Assembly: GCA_963210315.1 (NCBI GenBank)
Contig: OY723244.1
Coordinates: 744,001-808,000 of the forward strand
DNA length: 64,000 bases
Direction of reading: 5' to 3'
Source: Rhynchopus euleeides
Taxonomy: Eukaryota > Euglenozoa > Diplonemea > Diplonemida > Diplonemidae
Position numbers and translations under genes: made by a program. Under the pieces are notes generated by a model. The model was given only the letters and a program-made list of their open reading frames with translations, had not been told where the DNA came from and did no database searches. How positions within the stretch are numbered: position 1 is the stretch's first letter; each line of letters starts with the position of its first letter. Positions 22,201-31,637 of the stretch are shown piece by piece.

Positions 22201-25200
22201 GATGATTTCAAGGTTGAAGCAGAGCTGATTTTGCGGCGCCTCCTCGGACGGGGATGGAAGCCGTACGAATTGCGTAGTGCTTGGTACAGAACTACACGAA
22301 GGTTGTTTTGTGTGGCTCCATCTGCAATGGCAAAAATGGAGCGCCTGTTTGATACTGCTGTGGACAGACACTATCGCAAACACCCTCTCCCCAAGCTACG
22401 GGAGTATGTGTGGGCAAAACCAACCCGAGACATGCCATTGAGAGGAAAGTGTGTGGATATCAGCCCTTCGGACACCCACACAGACCCCGCACCGCAAGGG
22501 GCGGATGTGAAGCCTACTGGAAGTGCGAACCAACGCAAGAGTGAAAGTGATTCTTTTGTCCCTCTCTTCTCTACCTCCTCCCCTTCCGTACCGTTGTCTT
22601 CCTCTTCCTCTTCCTCCTCTCCTCCCCTCTCTCCACCCGTCCCCTCACAACAGCCTCCAGTTTTGGGGAAGAGCACGATAAGTATGAAGGTACTGCACAG
22701 CAATACGTTGTCGTGGGGTGTTGTCAATGAGGGAAATACTTGCTACCTGGGAGCACTGTACCAGATGCTCGCACACTCGGTACTTCCAGCTACCCTAGGC
22801 AGTGCATGCAAGTTTGTTTCAAACGGACTCGGCCTAACCCCCATACTCATGGGATTGTACTCCATGTACACCAGGAGTCGCACAGATCATTCAGTGTCCG
22901 TGTTGCAAACAGCCATCCACAGTATGTTCCAGACAAGGGAGCAGCATTGCGCGGATGAAGCGTATTGTCTGGGGGTTGTCCCAACACTGGAAGCAGAATG
23001 GAGAATGCTGAATGAACACCTCAGGACGATGGACCAACCGACAGTACAGTCATGGATCCCTGAAGTGAGGACATTCACAAGCATGGCATGCCAAAATTGC
23101 AAGAAGGTCACGGGGAGGGAGGAACAGTTGTCCCTACTGTCAGTCCCACTCAACAACCCCGGGAAAACAGGTGTGACTTTGGCCGACAGAATTTGCGAAA
23201 GCCTGATGCCTGAAGAAGTGCTTAATTACGAGTGCGAAATGTGTGCCCCAAACAAACAACGGGCGACAAAGTCGGTGCAAATCACATCTCTCCCGACACA
23301 CTTGTTTATACGACTCTGGCGCTTCAAAACACTCAGAGTTGGCAACGGTGTCATGTATGAGCGCAAGACTCGAGCGATCAACATTGACACGGACTTGCTG
23401 ATGTCGAGTGGAAATAACGGAGGGAAGCCTTCCTTTACAAGGTACCGCCTCACGGGTGCAGTCCTGCACAGAGGAAATACCCCGCACGGAGGCCATTACC
23501 GTTTTATCAGCTGTGGCACGGATGCCATGGCCTTGTTTGACGACAACACCGTGACTGTGGCCAACACAGCTGAGGAAATGGATGCCTTCAGGGGTTTCCT
23601 TGAGAAGGAGTCGACCATCCTCGTGTATTGTGATAAGGATGCCCCTCAGGAGGAGAAGGTTAGCATGCCCAACTCGCCAGAAGTATATGTATCTCCCACA
23701 CAACAACCTGGGCTCACGGGAAACACGGAAGACATAATGCAAAAGCTGCAGGATGCCACCGTCCCCAAGAGTGCCATTGTTTTGAATGAACCACAGGAAC
23801 CACCCCAGCAGCGCGGGGAGGAATACCTGACTTTGGAACGCAGGACTTTGGAAATGGAGGAAAGTGCAGAGCGGGCGCATGTTGTGGAAGAAGAAGCCCT
23901 AGCACGTTTTGCTTTGTGTAGTGAAATCACGGAAGTCCTTGATAGGTATCGGACCGAGGAGCAAACGAAGACGCTCGTCAGTCTATGCCGGAAGGAACTC
24001 CAAGAGGCGATAGAGGTGCGAGAGGCAGAGCAAAAAAGAGCAGCAGAGGATCATGAGAGGTCAGTCGTGGAGAAGGAGAAAGCTTTGGCAAAGGCAGAGA
24101 GTGAGATAAAGAGGGTGAATGAGGAGAAGGAAAAGGTGGCGAACGAGGCACAGGCCAAAGCGGACCGTTTGAATCAACAACGACAGGAGATGGCCGTGTT
24201 AAAGGGACAGCTCCATAAGCAAGACTCTGCGTTGGCTTTTATGAAAGAGCTTGGTGTTGAAAGAGAGGCGGAGGTAGAAGCGTTGAGGGCACAGGCGACC
24301 CACGAAAAAGCGGTCCTCACCCAGGAACTGCAACGTGTGGAGTCCAAGGCCCGCAGCTACTCGTCTCAGGGAGAATCCCAACAGCGCTTACTTGAACAGA
24401 CAGAGAATGCTTTGAAAGGTACACAGCAAGATAAGATGCTTTTGGAATTTCACGTGTCGGCGAGCATGCAAAATGAGAAGGCACTCCGTGACCAACTGGG
24501 GATGCAGGAGCAACATATGCAGATCCAGGAGGGCCTACACGAACAACAGAATCAGGATAAGGCCATGTTGGTTAAGCAGGTGCAGCACCAGCTGCGCCAA
24601 GGCATGACCATGGCGAAAGAAATGGCGCGGCAGAAGGATTTCATCGTGCAACAAAACAACTTGGTATTGTCCCTGCAGTCAGCGTTGGAGGTGTCTGAGA
24701 ACAAGCAGCTGCAAATACAGTCGCAGGACGCCCCAGCACGGGTGCAAGGGACGGACCAACCCCGTTTGTTGCAACCGAAGCCTGAGCAAGGGCAATTAGT
24801 TGTTCATACGGCCCAGAAGAAGAGGGACCGAGACGAAGTGAGTGGCAGTGACGAAACGAGTGAAGAGTCGAAGGACCTGTTTGAAAGCCAACCGCAACTT
24901 GATACAGTGGCTGCGACTTCTTCAGCCCTTGTAGTCATTCTCCCGGAGGATCGGGTGACGCCAAAGCCCAAGGGGCCGCAATCAAAGAGGCAGCGTGCAG
25001 AACCTGCCTCGGTAGTGAGCGGCTCTCAGATACAGGCGTCAGCCACGGAACCTGCTGTGGAACTTCCCTTGTTGTTGGGTGCCCCTCCGGCACAGATATC
25101 GCCCTCGGTGCCTGCCTCCCCTGATATTTTTCTGTCTCAGACGGGTGGTGAAGGGGTGGATGGTGAGCGGGAGACGGGGCCACCAGGGAAATCAGAGACG

Positions 25201-25278
25201 GACAGAACGGAGGTCTCACAATCGCAGCCAGGGGAGCCTGGTAATGGAACAGAACCAGAGCCTGACGGAACCACTTGA
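19225..25278 (+). CDS. PLE polyprotein: GIY-YIG endonuclease, reverse transcriptase, USP deubiquitinase, coiled coil
   Basis: Residues are counted from the open frame at 19162. A basic Gly/Lys-rich N-terminus is followed by GIY-YIG at 187-280 (VVYVV...VYVGQT...RNRMQQHW, catalytic Glu in AVENFWMSHL). A CPC motif lies near 493. RT spans about 590-1000: PYLYGSLKIHKP, DFTSMYTSLDQ, IPTGGNASPDLANLF and the FRFIDDVF active site. A Ser/Pro linker leads to the USP domain at about 1180-1500. Its Cys box is GNTCYLGALYQML (Cys1194), its zinc-ribbon pairs are CQNC and CEMC, and its His box is HGGHYRF (His1445) with LFDDN. A Glu/Gln/Lys-rich coiled coil spans about 1560-1870, and a basic KPKGPQSKRQR near 1935 could be a nuclear signal. 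The RT should copy the element RNA at a nick made by the nuclease. The USP probably removes ubiquitin from element or host proteins. No in-frame ATG precedes 19801, so the true start is missing or lies in another exon. Confidence 0.85.
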   Translation, partial: SLKQQPLPPTAFPNKPQANGSVKPQVTIRKGQGKGSGKGKGGKNGRGVREGPANLYELLSKGGAGRGRKGRPKTAEQQKKELAKEAKRGPFPELRKSPWVRPFSSDLRQPKRNAISWDAWEEECAGVAQEFCDKHGDRLIRGYKHQKVEGDGIQHFLELNENREAEGVVYVVCDQQGNPVYVGQTSGTLRNRMQQHWKGKSGLNGIPFATRLLRTKHPHYGFVLQKIQGYTGGNLESFRRQSNAVENFWMSHLRTPDNACSAYHQTKRKSEPVNGRHISPHKRSTRPAKEWVEYVREGQKDSENDKVHIVLDAGKYHKIRQQLSHLLSLPVEEIKQYNMDEWEINRVKRLLAWLTQHVKRETLPKNVKCLEERLQERLKAKKKEKPKSKKEFLSVKFSHPAMDGLKLQRLLRDEKVVQACPDKDRLANTMVSLSQGPPLYCLIQNCTKESLGLAAEGVLPEHENCPCQKYRSPDQPHTGHLFTVAQTMSGISEGFRELLNKGRKYRLSGDLQQGCEKASEVLSDFVETFGEKEETAEFRKVLLTALRNEFAALPPVEGADRIDTAELKKVQEDVVLCSVDKSSHDFGAICKHFYRHWLREQLSATTGTFETAKETEKQILNRLQRECDERQLQIGDCFPYLYGSLKIHKPVEKGPTLRGIAGLSGDNRDETEGEKMERKKKQKESKVNQPTVGIATGIHTELSGLLKMVIRTLSDEDETHRRKCGVKRFFVVESYDEVAKYMKMNYDTVKKATPKTKDFTSMYTSLDQEAVIEGVSWCVEQAFAAKGGRFLARETKAKKRKKKAFRWKEGRGDDRTLAYNSDEVKELVRLAVTNSFIKNGEFVLHQKKGIPTGGNASPDLANLFCASKEMRYIDKLPIKKQKEYNGFFRFIDDVFTLGADIPDKVYGMTSEDTTRQKDDCVFLGGRNRWQRYADDPEDTKTRVRMSVFNKESDWVTYTPNKYTCRTSAAPESQGRGILVSQLIRSAGMCNNLDDFKVEAELILRRLLGRGWKPYELRSAWYRTTRRLFCVAPSAMAKMERLFDTAVDRHYRKHPLPKLREYVWAKPTRDMPLRGKCVDISPSDTHTDPAPQGADVKPTGSANQRKSESDSFVPLFSTSSPSVPLSSSSSSSSPPLSPPVPSQQPPVLGKSTISMKVLHSNTLSWGVVNEGNTCYLGALYQMLAHSVLPATLGSACKFVSNGLGLTPILMGLYSMYTRSRTDHSVSVLQTAIHSMFQTREQHCADEAYCLGVVPTLEAEWRMLNEHLRTMDQPTVQSWIPEVRTFTSMACQNCKKVTGREEQLSLLSVPLNNPGKTGVTLADRICESLMPEEVLNYECEMCAPNKQRATKSVQITSLPTHLFIRLWRFKTLRVGNGVMYERKTRAINIDTDLLMSSGNNGGKPSFTRYRLTGAVLHRGNTPHGGHYRFISCGTDAMALFDDNTVTVANTAEEMDAFRGFLEKESTILVYCDKDAPQEEKVSMPNSPEVYVSPTQQPGLTGNTEDIMQKLQDATVPKSAIVLNEPQEPPQQRGEEYLTLERRTLEMEESAERAHVVEEEALARFALCSEITEVLDRYRTEEQTKTLVSLCRKELQEAIEVREAEQKRAAEDHERSVVEKEKALAKAESEIKRVNEEKEKVANEAQAKADRLNQQRQEMAVLKGQLHKQDSALAFMKELGVEREAEVEALRAQATHEKAVLTQELQRVESKARSYSSQGESQQRLLEQTENALKGTQQDKMLLEFHVSASMQNEKALRDQLGMQEQHMQIQEGLHEQQNQDKAMLVKQVQHQLRQGMTMAKEMARQKDFIVQQNNLVLSLQSALEVSENKQLQIQSQDAPARVQGTDQPRLLQPKPEQGQLVVHTAQKKRDRDEVSGSDETSEESKDLFESQPQLDTVAATSSALVVILPEDRVTPKPKGPQSKRQRAEPASVVSGSQIQASATEPAVELPLLLGAPPAQISPSVPASPDIFLSQTGGEGVDGERETGPPGKSETDRTEVSQSQPGEPGNGTEPEPDGTT

Positions 25279-25865
25279 CTATATGCCAAGTGAGTGCCGC
25301 GTGGGGTGAGCTACGACCACGTGATGATGAAGGCTTGAACAAGAGATGAAGCGTTTAGTGTATACGAATGTGTGAGGTGAGTGTGTATGCTGACGGACGT
25401 GACGGAACGTGATGAATATTTTGTTTTCTAAAACGAATTTCCCCCCCCCCCCTCCCCCCGGAACCTGAGAATGTGACCGCCTACCCAATGGTGTTTACAC
25501 AAAGGAGTTCAGCGTGTTAAACCCCATTCTCTGTTCCCAAGGCAGAGCGGCGATGTGTACCCAGAGTGTACGTACGTGCACATGGCTCTGCAGATACGCT
25601 GAGTGGTGAGGGGCATGCCTGTTTTCCCTTTTGTTTCCATTATCTTGTCTTCAGAACGAACACACGAATGAAACAAAAACCATAACAGAACGCCCCCACC
25701 CCTGATGTATGTTTTTTCTCAACCATTTCCCCCCCCCCCTCCCCCAACCCCCGTTTTTGCTATGTCTTTTGATATGGTTCTTTCCCCCTTTTTTTCCCCC
25801 CCCCACCCGACAAGCGAATCAGCAGTGTGTATCTGTACACAGAAATAAACCAATAATATGACAGT
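25279..25865 (+). other. 3' untranslated region of the PLE
   Basis: A 587-bp non-coding tail with C-rich tracts near 25441-25460 and 25730-25803, AATAAA near 25844, and the terminal sequence atgacagt. The stretch from 25359 to the end recurs almost unchanged at 63461-63970, so this region carries what is needed for copying from the 3' end. Confidence 0.8.
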
Positions 25866-26352
25866 AGTGTTGGAGGGTACCAGCAGTGCTGTTTACAGCA
25901 TTACTGTGTCGGGCACGAGGATCTTCAGCGGGTCTTGCACCAGCACGATCTGTGTGTGGGACATCAGCACCCTCACACAGGCCCACACCCTGGATGGGCA
26001 CACTGATAGGGTCACTGCCATCGCTCTGACTCAGGACGAGCAGCACCTGGTGTCGTGCTCTGGCGACGAGTCACTCAAGGTGTGGTGCACAACCTCCCTC
26101 AGCTGCCTGCGTACTGTGCGACTGGACGAGACTGCATTCCATATTGCTGTGTCACGACCAGGTGATGTTGTTGCAGTGGGTACGTCCTTTGCATCTGCCG
26201 ACACACTGTACCGCCTCAGCACAGGTGAGTGTCTGGGGGAGGTGGACTCAGAGGGGGGTCCTGTTGCCCTCAGCCCCTGCGGGAGGTGGGTCTTCACAAA
26301 AATGAACAAAACTTCTGTCTTTGTGAGTGCTGTGTCTTCCGTTTCACCCTGA
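25866..26352 (+). pseudogene. WD-5, 3' piece (blades 4-7), right of the PLE insertion
   Basis: Starts with the second copy of the 33-bp target duplication and continues in the WD40 frame (VYSITVSGTRIFSGS, ICVWD, LKVWC, LYRLS, VFVSA) to the family stop at 26350-26352 (ending SSVSP). Blade 4 reads SCTSTICVWD where most relatives have SxDxTIRVWD. Without the insertion and with a 5' end this would be a normal family member. Confidence 0.85.
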
Positions 26353-27213
26353 GTGCAGTGTCGGAACCTGTTTCCCTCCCTTGTGTTGTTCGTGTGTGGG
26401 CTTCGCTCAGAAATGCAGAAAACTGAGGGGAAGGAAGCCCGCCTCGCAAATCTGGCATCAAAGTGGCACAGTTGGCCACACGGGGGCGCAGAGCGATTGG
26501 CACTCCCGCCTTCTCTTCACAACGACCCCCCTGTGTAGGCTCATACTCAGAGATTCCTTGGGGACCGACACTGCACTGCAACAACATCCCTGTGCGTCGT
26601 CTCCCTAGAGAGCTGATCCTCGGCTCGTGGTGTCTGTTGGCGTGGTGTGTCCGAACGTGTGTGAACTACTCAGTTAGTGTTGGCTCGGAAGTGCAGTCTG
26701 TGTCAGTCTATAGATGTTTCCCTCCGTGTCGTTCCTCTCGCAGCCCTCTTTGGCAGACACACCCTACCAGTGTTAGGATCTTCGCCCTGTCTGTTTGGGA
26801 CAGTGCAAAGGGTGTTCCCCTGAGTCACTCGCCCGATGGTGGGTTCTTCGAATTCTGGCTGAAGACCCCCCACATGCTGGCATCTCGCCCCACCCCCTCT
26901 TGCTTCGGTGTGTGCTGCTGCCTCACCACACTGCGCACCCGAGTGATAAGGGATGGGATATGGATGAGCATAACAAGGCAATTGACTGAGCACCCGAGAA
27001 CCTGCCTTCCCATTCCAGCAGGGATGCCGGCCCCACGGCCCTCACTCTGGCAGCTGTGAGTGACATGGCGCTCCTCGCTTCAGTGGCCCTCATCAGGGTG
27101 AACAGAGAACAGAACACGGGGCTGTTCCCCAACCCCACCACAACCCCATCCCGTGAAGGCGCCCCGTATTTCTCCAGTGTCTTCCGCGGCTTGGCAGGTC
27201 ACCACTTGAGGCA
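26353..27213. other. Intergenic, no supported gene
   Basis: Overlapping ORFs are open on both strands (26463-27059 plus, 26703-26993 minus), but none has recognisable motifs. The right end (ccacttgaggcactctgttg) begins the minisatellite. Confidence 0.45.
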
Positions 27214-29061
27214 CTCTGTTGATCCCCATCCACACCGTCACCCACTGTACACACCGCCACTCCAGGAGTATTGATTCGCCACTTGAGGCACTCTGTTGAT
27301 CCCCATCCACACCGTCACCCACTGTACACACCGCCACTCCAGGAGTATTGATTCGCCACTTGAGGCACTCTGTTGATCCCCATCCACACCGTCACCCACT
27401 GTACACACCGCCACTCCAGGAGTATTGATTCGCCACTTGAGGCACTCTGTTGATCCCCATCCACACCGTCACCCACTGTACACACCGCCACTCCAGGAGT
27501 ATTGATTCGCCACTTGAGGCACTCTGTTGATCCCCATCCACACCGTCACCCACTGTACACACCGCCACTCCAGGAGTATTGATTCGCCACTTGAGGCACT
27601 CTGTTGATCCTCATCCACACCGTCACCCACTGTACACACCGCCACTCCAGGAGTATTGATTCGCCACTTGAGGCACTCTGTTGATCCCCATCCACACCGT
27701 CACCCACTGTACACACCGCCACTCCAGGAGTATTGATTCGCCACTTGAGGCACTCTGTTGATCCCCATCCACACCGTCACCCACTGTACACACCGCCACT
27801 CCAGGAGTATTGATTCGCCACTTGAGGCACTCTGTTGATCCCCATCCACACCGTCACCCACTGTACACACCGCCACTCCAGGAGTATTGATTCGCCACTT
27901 GAGGCACTCTGTTGATCCTCATCCACACCGTCACCCACTGTACACACCGCCACTCCAGGAGTATTGATTCGCCACTTGAGGCACTCTGTTGATCCCCATC
28001 CACACCGTCACCCACTGTACACACCGCCACTCCAGGAGTATTGATTCGCCACTTGAGGCACTCTGTTGATCCCCATCCACACCGTCACCCACTGTACACA
28101 CCGCCACTCCAGGAGTATTGATTCGCCACTTGAGGCACTCTGTTGATCCCCATCCACACCGTCACCCACTGTACACACCGCCACTCCAGGAGTATTGATT
28201 CGCCACTTGAGGCACTCTGTTGATCCCCATCCACACCGTCACCCACTGTACACACCGCCACTCCAGGAGTATTGATTCGCCACTTGAGGCACTCTGTTGA
28301 TCCCCATCCACACCGTCACCCACTGTACACACCGCCACTCCAGGAGTATTGATTCGCCACTTGAGGCACTCTGTTGATCCCCATCCACACCGTCACCCAC
28401 TGTACACACCGCCACTCCAGGAGTATTGATTCGCCACTTGAGGCACTCTGTTGATCCCCATCCACACCGTCACCCACTGTACACACCGCCACTCCAGGAG
28501 TATTGATTCGCCACTTGAGGCACTCTGTTGATCCCCATCCACACCGTCACCCACTGTACACACCGCCACTCCAGGAGTATTGATTCGCCACTTGAGGCAC
28601 TCTGTTGATCCCCATCCACACCGTCACCCACTGTACACACCGCCACTCCAGGAGTATTGATTCGCCACTTGAGGCACTCTGTTGATCCCCATCCACACCG
28701 TCACCCACTGTACACACCGCCACTCCAGGAGTATTGATTCGCCACTTGAGGCACTCTGTTGATCCCCATCCACACCGTCACCCACTGTACACACCGCCAC
28801 TCCAGGAGTATTGATTCGCCACTTGAGGCACTCTGTTGATCCCCATCCACACCGTCACCCACTGTACACACCGCCACTCCAGGAGTATTGATTCGCCACT
28901 TGAGGCACTCTGTTGATCCCCATCCACACCGTCACCCACTGTACACACCGCCACTCCAGGAGTATTGATTCGCCACTTGAGGCACTCTGTTGATCCCCAT
29001 CCACACCGTCACCCACTGTACACACCGCCACTCCAGGAGTATTGATTCGCCACTTGAGGCA
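27214..29061. repeat. Minisatellite: 24 units of 77 bp
   Basis: The unit starts ctctgttgatccccatccac and contains cactgtacacaccgccactc followed by caggagtattgattcgccac. Boundaries at 27214 and 29062 are exactly 24 x 77 bp apart. Units are virtually identical; two carry cctcatcc in place of ccccatcc (near 27609 and 27917). The array ends about 70 bp before the WD-6 ATG. Its core matches the ccgcaccgccactctccagg sequence upstream of WD-10 and WD-11, so an upstream element of this gene family seems to have been amplified. Confidence 0.95.
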
Positions 29062-29130
29062 CTCTGTCTTTGTTCTCAATCTCGCGGCATCACCGCAGCA
29101 GGGGGGGGCTGGGCAGCACCACCCGGCACC

Positions 29131-30501
29131 ATGCCTGTGAGGGGCGCGAAGAAGGCGACGTGCGTGACGCCCCCCGCAGCGGAGCCAGGCACTCCCCCAC
29201 AGAGCGCGTCCCCCCACACCGACACCGAGACTGGCACTCGCGCCCCGGTGTCGAAGCGGCGTCGCGTCACGGCCTGCGAGGTGCAATCAGCTGCGACCCC
29301 AACTCCTTTGGATGGGTCCCTGCATGCTGTCATCCCGGCGGCCGCACCCACCACAGGCAGTGACGGCCCCACCGTGGATGTGACTGTCCGTCATGACGGG
29401 ACCGGGGACAGCTGTGTCGTCGGTGTTGCGGAAGACGGGACCGTGGTCGGGCTGAAGGCGGATGCGCTCAACGAGATGTTCCCGGGTTCTATCAACAACG
29501 CAGCCCGTGAGGCTGAGAACGTGACAGCACACATCGAAGGGTGTGAGGAGGAGCTGGACGATGCACAGCGTGTTGCCGACACGGGTCTGGAGGACGGGGG
29601 TGCTGTCAAGCTCGTCCCACGCTGGCCCATCGTCAAGGCTCCCGCAGTCTACTCATCGACGCATGGCAAGAAGGTGTCCTGCATCACACTGTCGAGGTGT
29701 GGGACGCTGTGTGCTGTTTCTTACGACACCAAAGGACACATCACTGTGTTTGACACCAGCACCGCTGATGTGGTGGCGGACTTAACACACGACGACACGG
29801 TTGTTTCTACTGCGTTCTCTGTCTGTGGGACGTGGTTGGCAACGTGCTCTGATGACACCATCTGTGTGTGGCTGACATCAACTTGGGAGGAGGTGTGCAT
29901 GCTGCACCACAACACCACCGCCGTGTGGAGTGCAGCGTGGACACACTGCGGACGTCTGGTGTCCGGAGACCACAAAGGCAAAGTGCGTGTGTGGGACTTG
30001 AAGGGCACACCGAGCGCCACAGTGCTGGAGGGTCACAGAGATGATGTTTACAGCATTGCTGTGTCGGGCACGAGGATCTTCAGCGGGTCAGAAGACAATA
30101 CCATCCGTGTGTGGGACATCAGCACCCTCACACACACACATACCCTGGATGAGCACACTAAGGCAGTCACCGGAATCGCCCTGACTCAGGACGAGCAGCA
30201 CCTGGTGTCGTGCTCTGAGGACAAGTCACACAAGGTGTGGTGCACAACCTCCCTCAGCTGCCTGCGTACTGTGCAACTGGACTACTCTCCCCACTCACTT
30301 GCTGTGTCACAGCCAGGTGATGTTGTTGCAGTGAAAAGCTGGTTCACCACCACACTGTACTGCCTCAGCACAGGAGAGTGTCTGGGGAAGGTGGACTCGA
30401 AGGGTTATGGTCTTGCACTCAGCCTCTGCGGGAGGTGGGTCTTCACAGCAACGAACGAAACTTCAGTCTCTGTGTGTGCTGTGTCTTCCATTTCACCCTG
30501 A
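29131..30501 (+). CDS. WD-6: WD40 family protein with an extra N-terminal extension
   Basis: An intact 456-residue ORF. The first ATG after the minisatellite (29131) gives MPVRGAKKATCVTPP..., an extension of about 80 residues containing the basic patch SKRRRV, a possible nuclear signal. The family N-terminal domain follows (VDVTVRHDGTGDSC...KLVPRW), then seven blades (ITVFD, ICVWL, VRVWD, IRVWD, HKVWC, LYCLS, VSVCA). Variable codons read GHRDDVYS, GSEDNT, EHTKAVTG and CSEDKS. The remnant at 30803 starts with a related extension, so this is a distinct subfamily. Lying directly behind the 24-unit array, its expression may depend on copy number of the array (inference). Confidence 0.85.
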   Translation: MPVRGAKKATCVTPPAAEPGTPPQSASPHTDTETGTRAPVSKRRRVTACEVQSAATPTPLDGSLHAVIPAAAPTTGSDGPTVDVTVRHDGTGDSCVVGVAEDGTVVGLKADALNEMFPGSINNAAREAENVTAHIEGCEEELDDAQRVADTGLEDGGAVKLVPRWPIVKAPAVYSSTHGKKVSCITLSRCGTLCAVSYDTKGHITVFDTSTADVVADLTHDDTVVSTAFSVCGTWLATCSDDTICVWLTSTWEEVCMLHHNTTAVWSAAWTHCGRLVSGDHKGKVRVWDLKGTPSATVLEGHRDDVYSIAVSGTRIFSGSEDNTIRVWDISTLTHTHTLDEHTKAVTGIALTQDEQHLVSCSEDKSHKVWCTTSLSCLRTVQLDYSPHSLAVSQPGDVVAVKSWFTTTLYCLSTGECLGKVDSKGYGLALSLCGRWVFTATNETSVSVCAVSSISP

Positions 30502-30802
30502 GTGCTGCTGATTGGTCCCCTGTTTCCCTGCCTTGTGTTTATTCCTGTGAAGTGCCATTGCATCACGTTCGCAGGAGGGTCTTGCCCTGACCCCTGCTCG
30601 GTTTGGAGGCAGCTGTGCGTTTGCATCTGACATGCGAAGGGGGCAAATGCATGAAGGCAGCAACACCCCCTCCCCTCTTGCACGTTCAGTGTGTGTGTAT
30701 ATTCCCAGACAAGGCATGCACACACAGCATTAGCGTCTTTGCCACCCATCCCACCCCAAAGGCACAGACACACCACCTCCCACACAGCCTCCTCCCGGCA
30801 CC

Positions 30803-31045
30803 ATGTCTGCGACGGGCGGGAAGAAGGGGAGGTGCGTGACGCCCCCCACAGCGGAGACGTGTTTACAGCACCGCTGTGTCGGGCACGAGGATCTTCAGCG
30901 GGTCACTTGAGAAGAGCATCCGTGTGTGGGACATCAGCACCCTCACACACACACACACCCTGGATGAGCACACTGCTTTTATCAGTGGCGTCGCCGTGAC
31001 CTCGGGTTTGCCCTTCATACTCAGGCGGTGTCTGGCATCGCCCTG
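30803..31045 (+). pseudogene. WD-7: remnant with fused start and blade 4-5 fragment
   Basis: The start resembles WD-6 (MSATGGKKGRCVTPPTAET), but after about 18 codons the sequence jumps to the middle of the propeller (about 30857 on: VSGTRIFSGS, IRVWDISTLTHTHTL), joined out of frame. An internal deletion of roughly a kilobase explains this. The frame from the ATG stops at 30908-30910. Confidence 0.75.
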
Positions 31046-31058
31046 ACTGGGGGAGGGT

Positions 31059-31637
31059 GTGGGGTGCTGCCTCGCTCTGTGCCCCTCCTCTTGCCTGCAT
31101 CTTCAGCCTCAGCCCCCCTCCGCCCACCCCACGCCCTCACCCACCTCTCGGCGTTTCTGCCTGGCGGACGGCTGGGAACGACTGTTCGGCAGAGGTGGGC
31201 TGCACGAGGGGGCGGCGGCGACAGCACACCTCGTGTTCAAGCAGTGGATAGCGGACATGCGGGCGGTCGACGCGACCTACTACACCGCGGGTAGTCGGGA
31301 GACCTCACGGGAGGCGGAAGCTGAGTTCCTGGCCTGCAAGCGTGTCGACTCGTACGCCAACAAGCGCCAGAAGGCTGCCCCAAAGAGGAATCAGCAGGGC
31401 GGCGGCGGTGTGCAACAACATGGGCGTGACCGGCGTGACACGGTGGCAGGAGCAGCGGGGACCGTCGTGATCGTCGAGGAGGTGATGGTGCAGGCAGAGG
31501 CAGCGGAAGGGAACGCCGTGCGGGCCGGCATGAGCCGGCCGTCATGGGTGCGGGCAGAGGGGCCCGCAGATGAGCGGGTATTGAGGGTATTACACGTCTG
31601 TGCGTGGCTCCGCAGGGCGGGGCCGTCTAACGCATAG
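31059..31637 (+). CDS. Uncharacterised ORF, 192 codons
   Basis: I do not recognise this protein. The frame lacks an early ATG; the first in frame is at 31257. The best-looking part is charged and helical (WERLFGRGG, HLVFKQWIADMRAV, EAEFLACKRVDSYANKRQK). It follows the WD-7 remnant directly, so it could be an exon or part of a degraded element. Antisense frames are also open. Low confidence that it is translated. Confidence 0.25.
   Translation: MGCCLALCPSSCLHLQPQPPSAHPTPSPTSRRFCLADGWERLFGRGGLHEGAAATAHLVFKQWIADMRAVDATYYTAGSRETSREAEAEFLACKRVDSYANKRQKAAPKRNQQGGGGVQQHGRDRRDTVAGAAGTVVIVEEVMVQAEAAEGNAVRAGMSRPSWVRAEGPADERVLRVLHVCAWLRRAGPSNA

Larger units (their letters stand above)
19225..25865 (+). 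mobile_element. Penelope-like retroelement with N-terminal GIY-YIG, RT and USP, 6.64 kb
   Basis: The element interrupts WD-5 and is bordered by a perfect 33-bp target-site duplication. It has one long ORF (to 25278), then 587 bp of 3' sequence with C-rich tracts, a small hairpin (gtgta/tacac) and AATAAA at about 25844, ending in atgacagt. A second copy of its last 507 bp sits at 63461-63970. The N-terminal nuclease order, the CxC motif between nuclease and RT and the lack of a visible CCHH cluster match the N-terminal-endonuclease PLE clades known as Naiad and Chlamys. The lack of an in-frame ATG before codon 214 suggests this copy is slightly 5'-truncated. Confidence 0.85.

Noticed and set aside
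26463..27059. 198-codon ORF between WD-5 and the minisatellite
   Set aside because: No recognisable motif and competing antisense ORFs; not supported as a gene.
27214..29061. CRISPR-like array
   Set aside because: Units are contiguous 77-bp tandem copies with no unique spacers, in a eukaryotic context.
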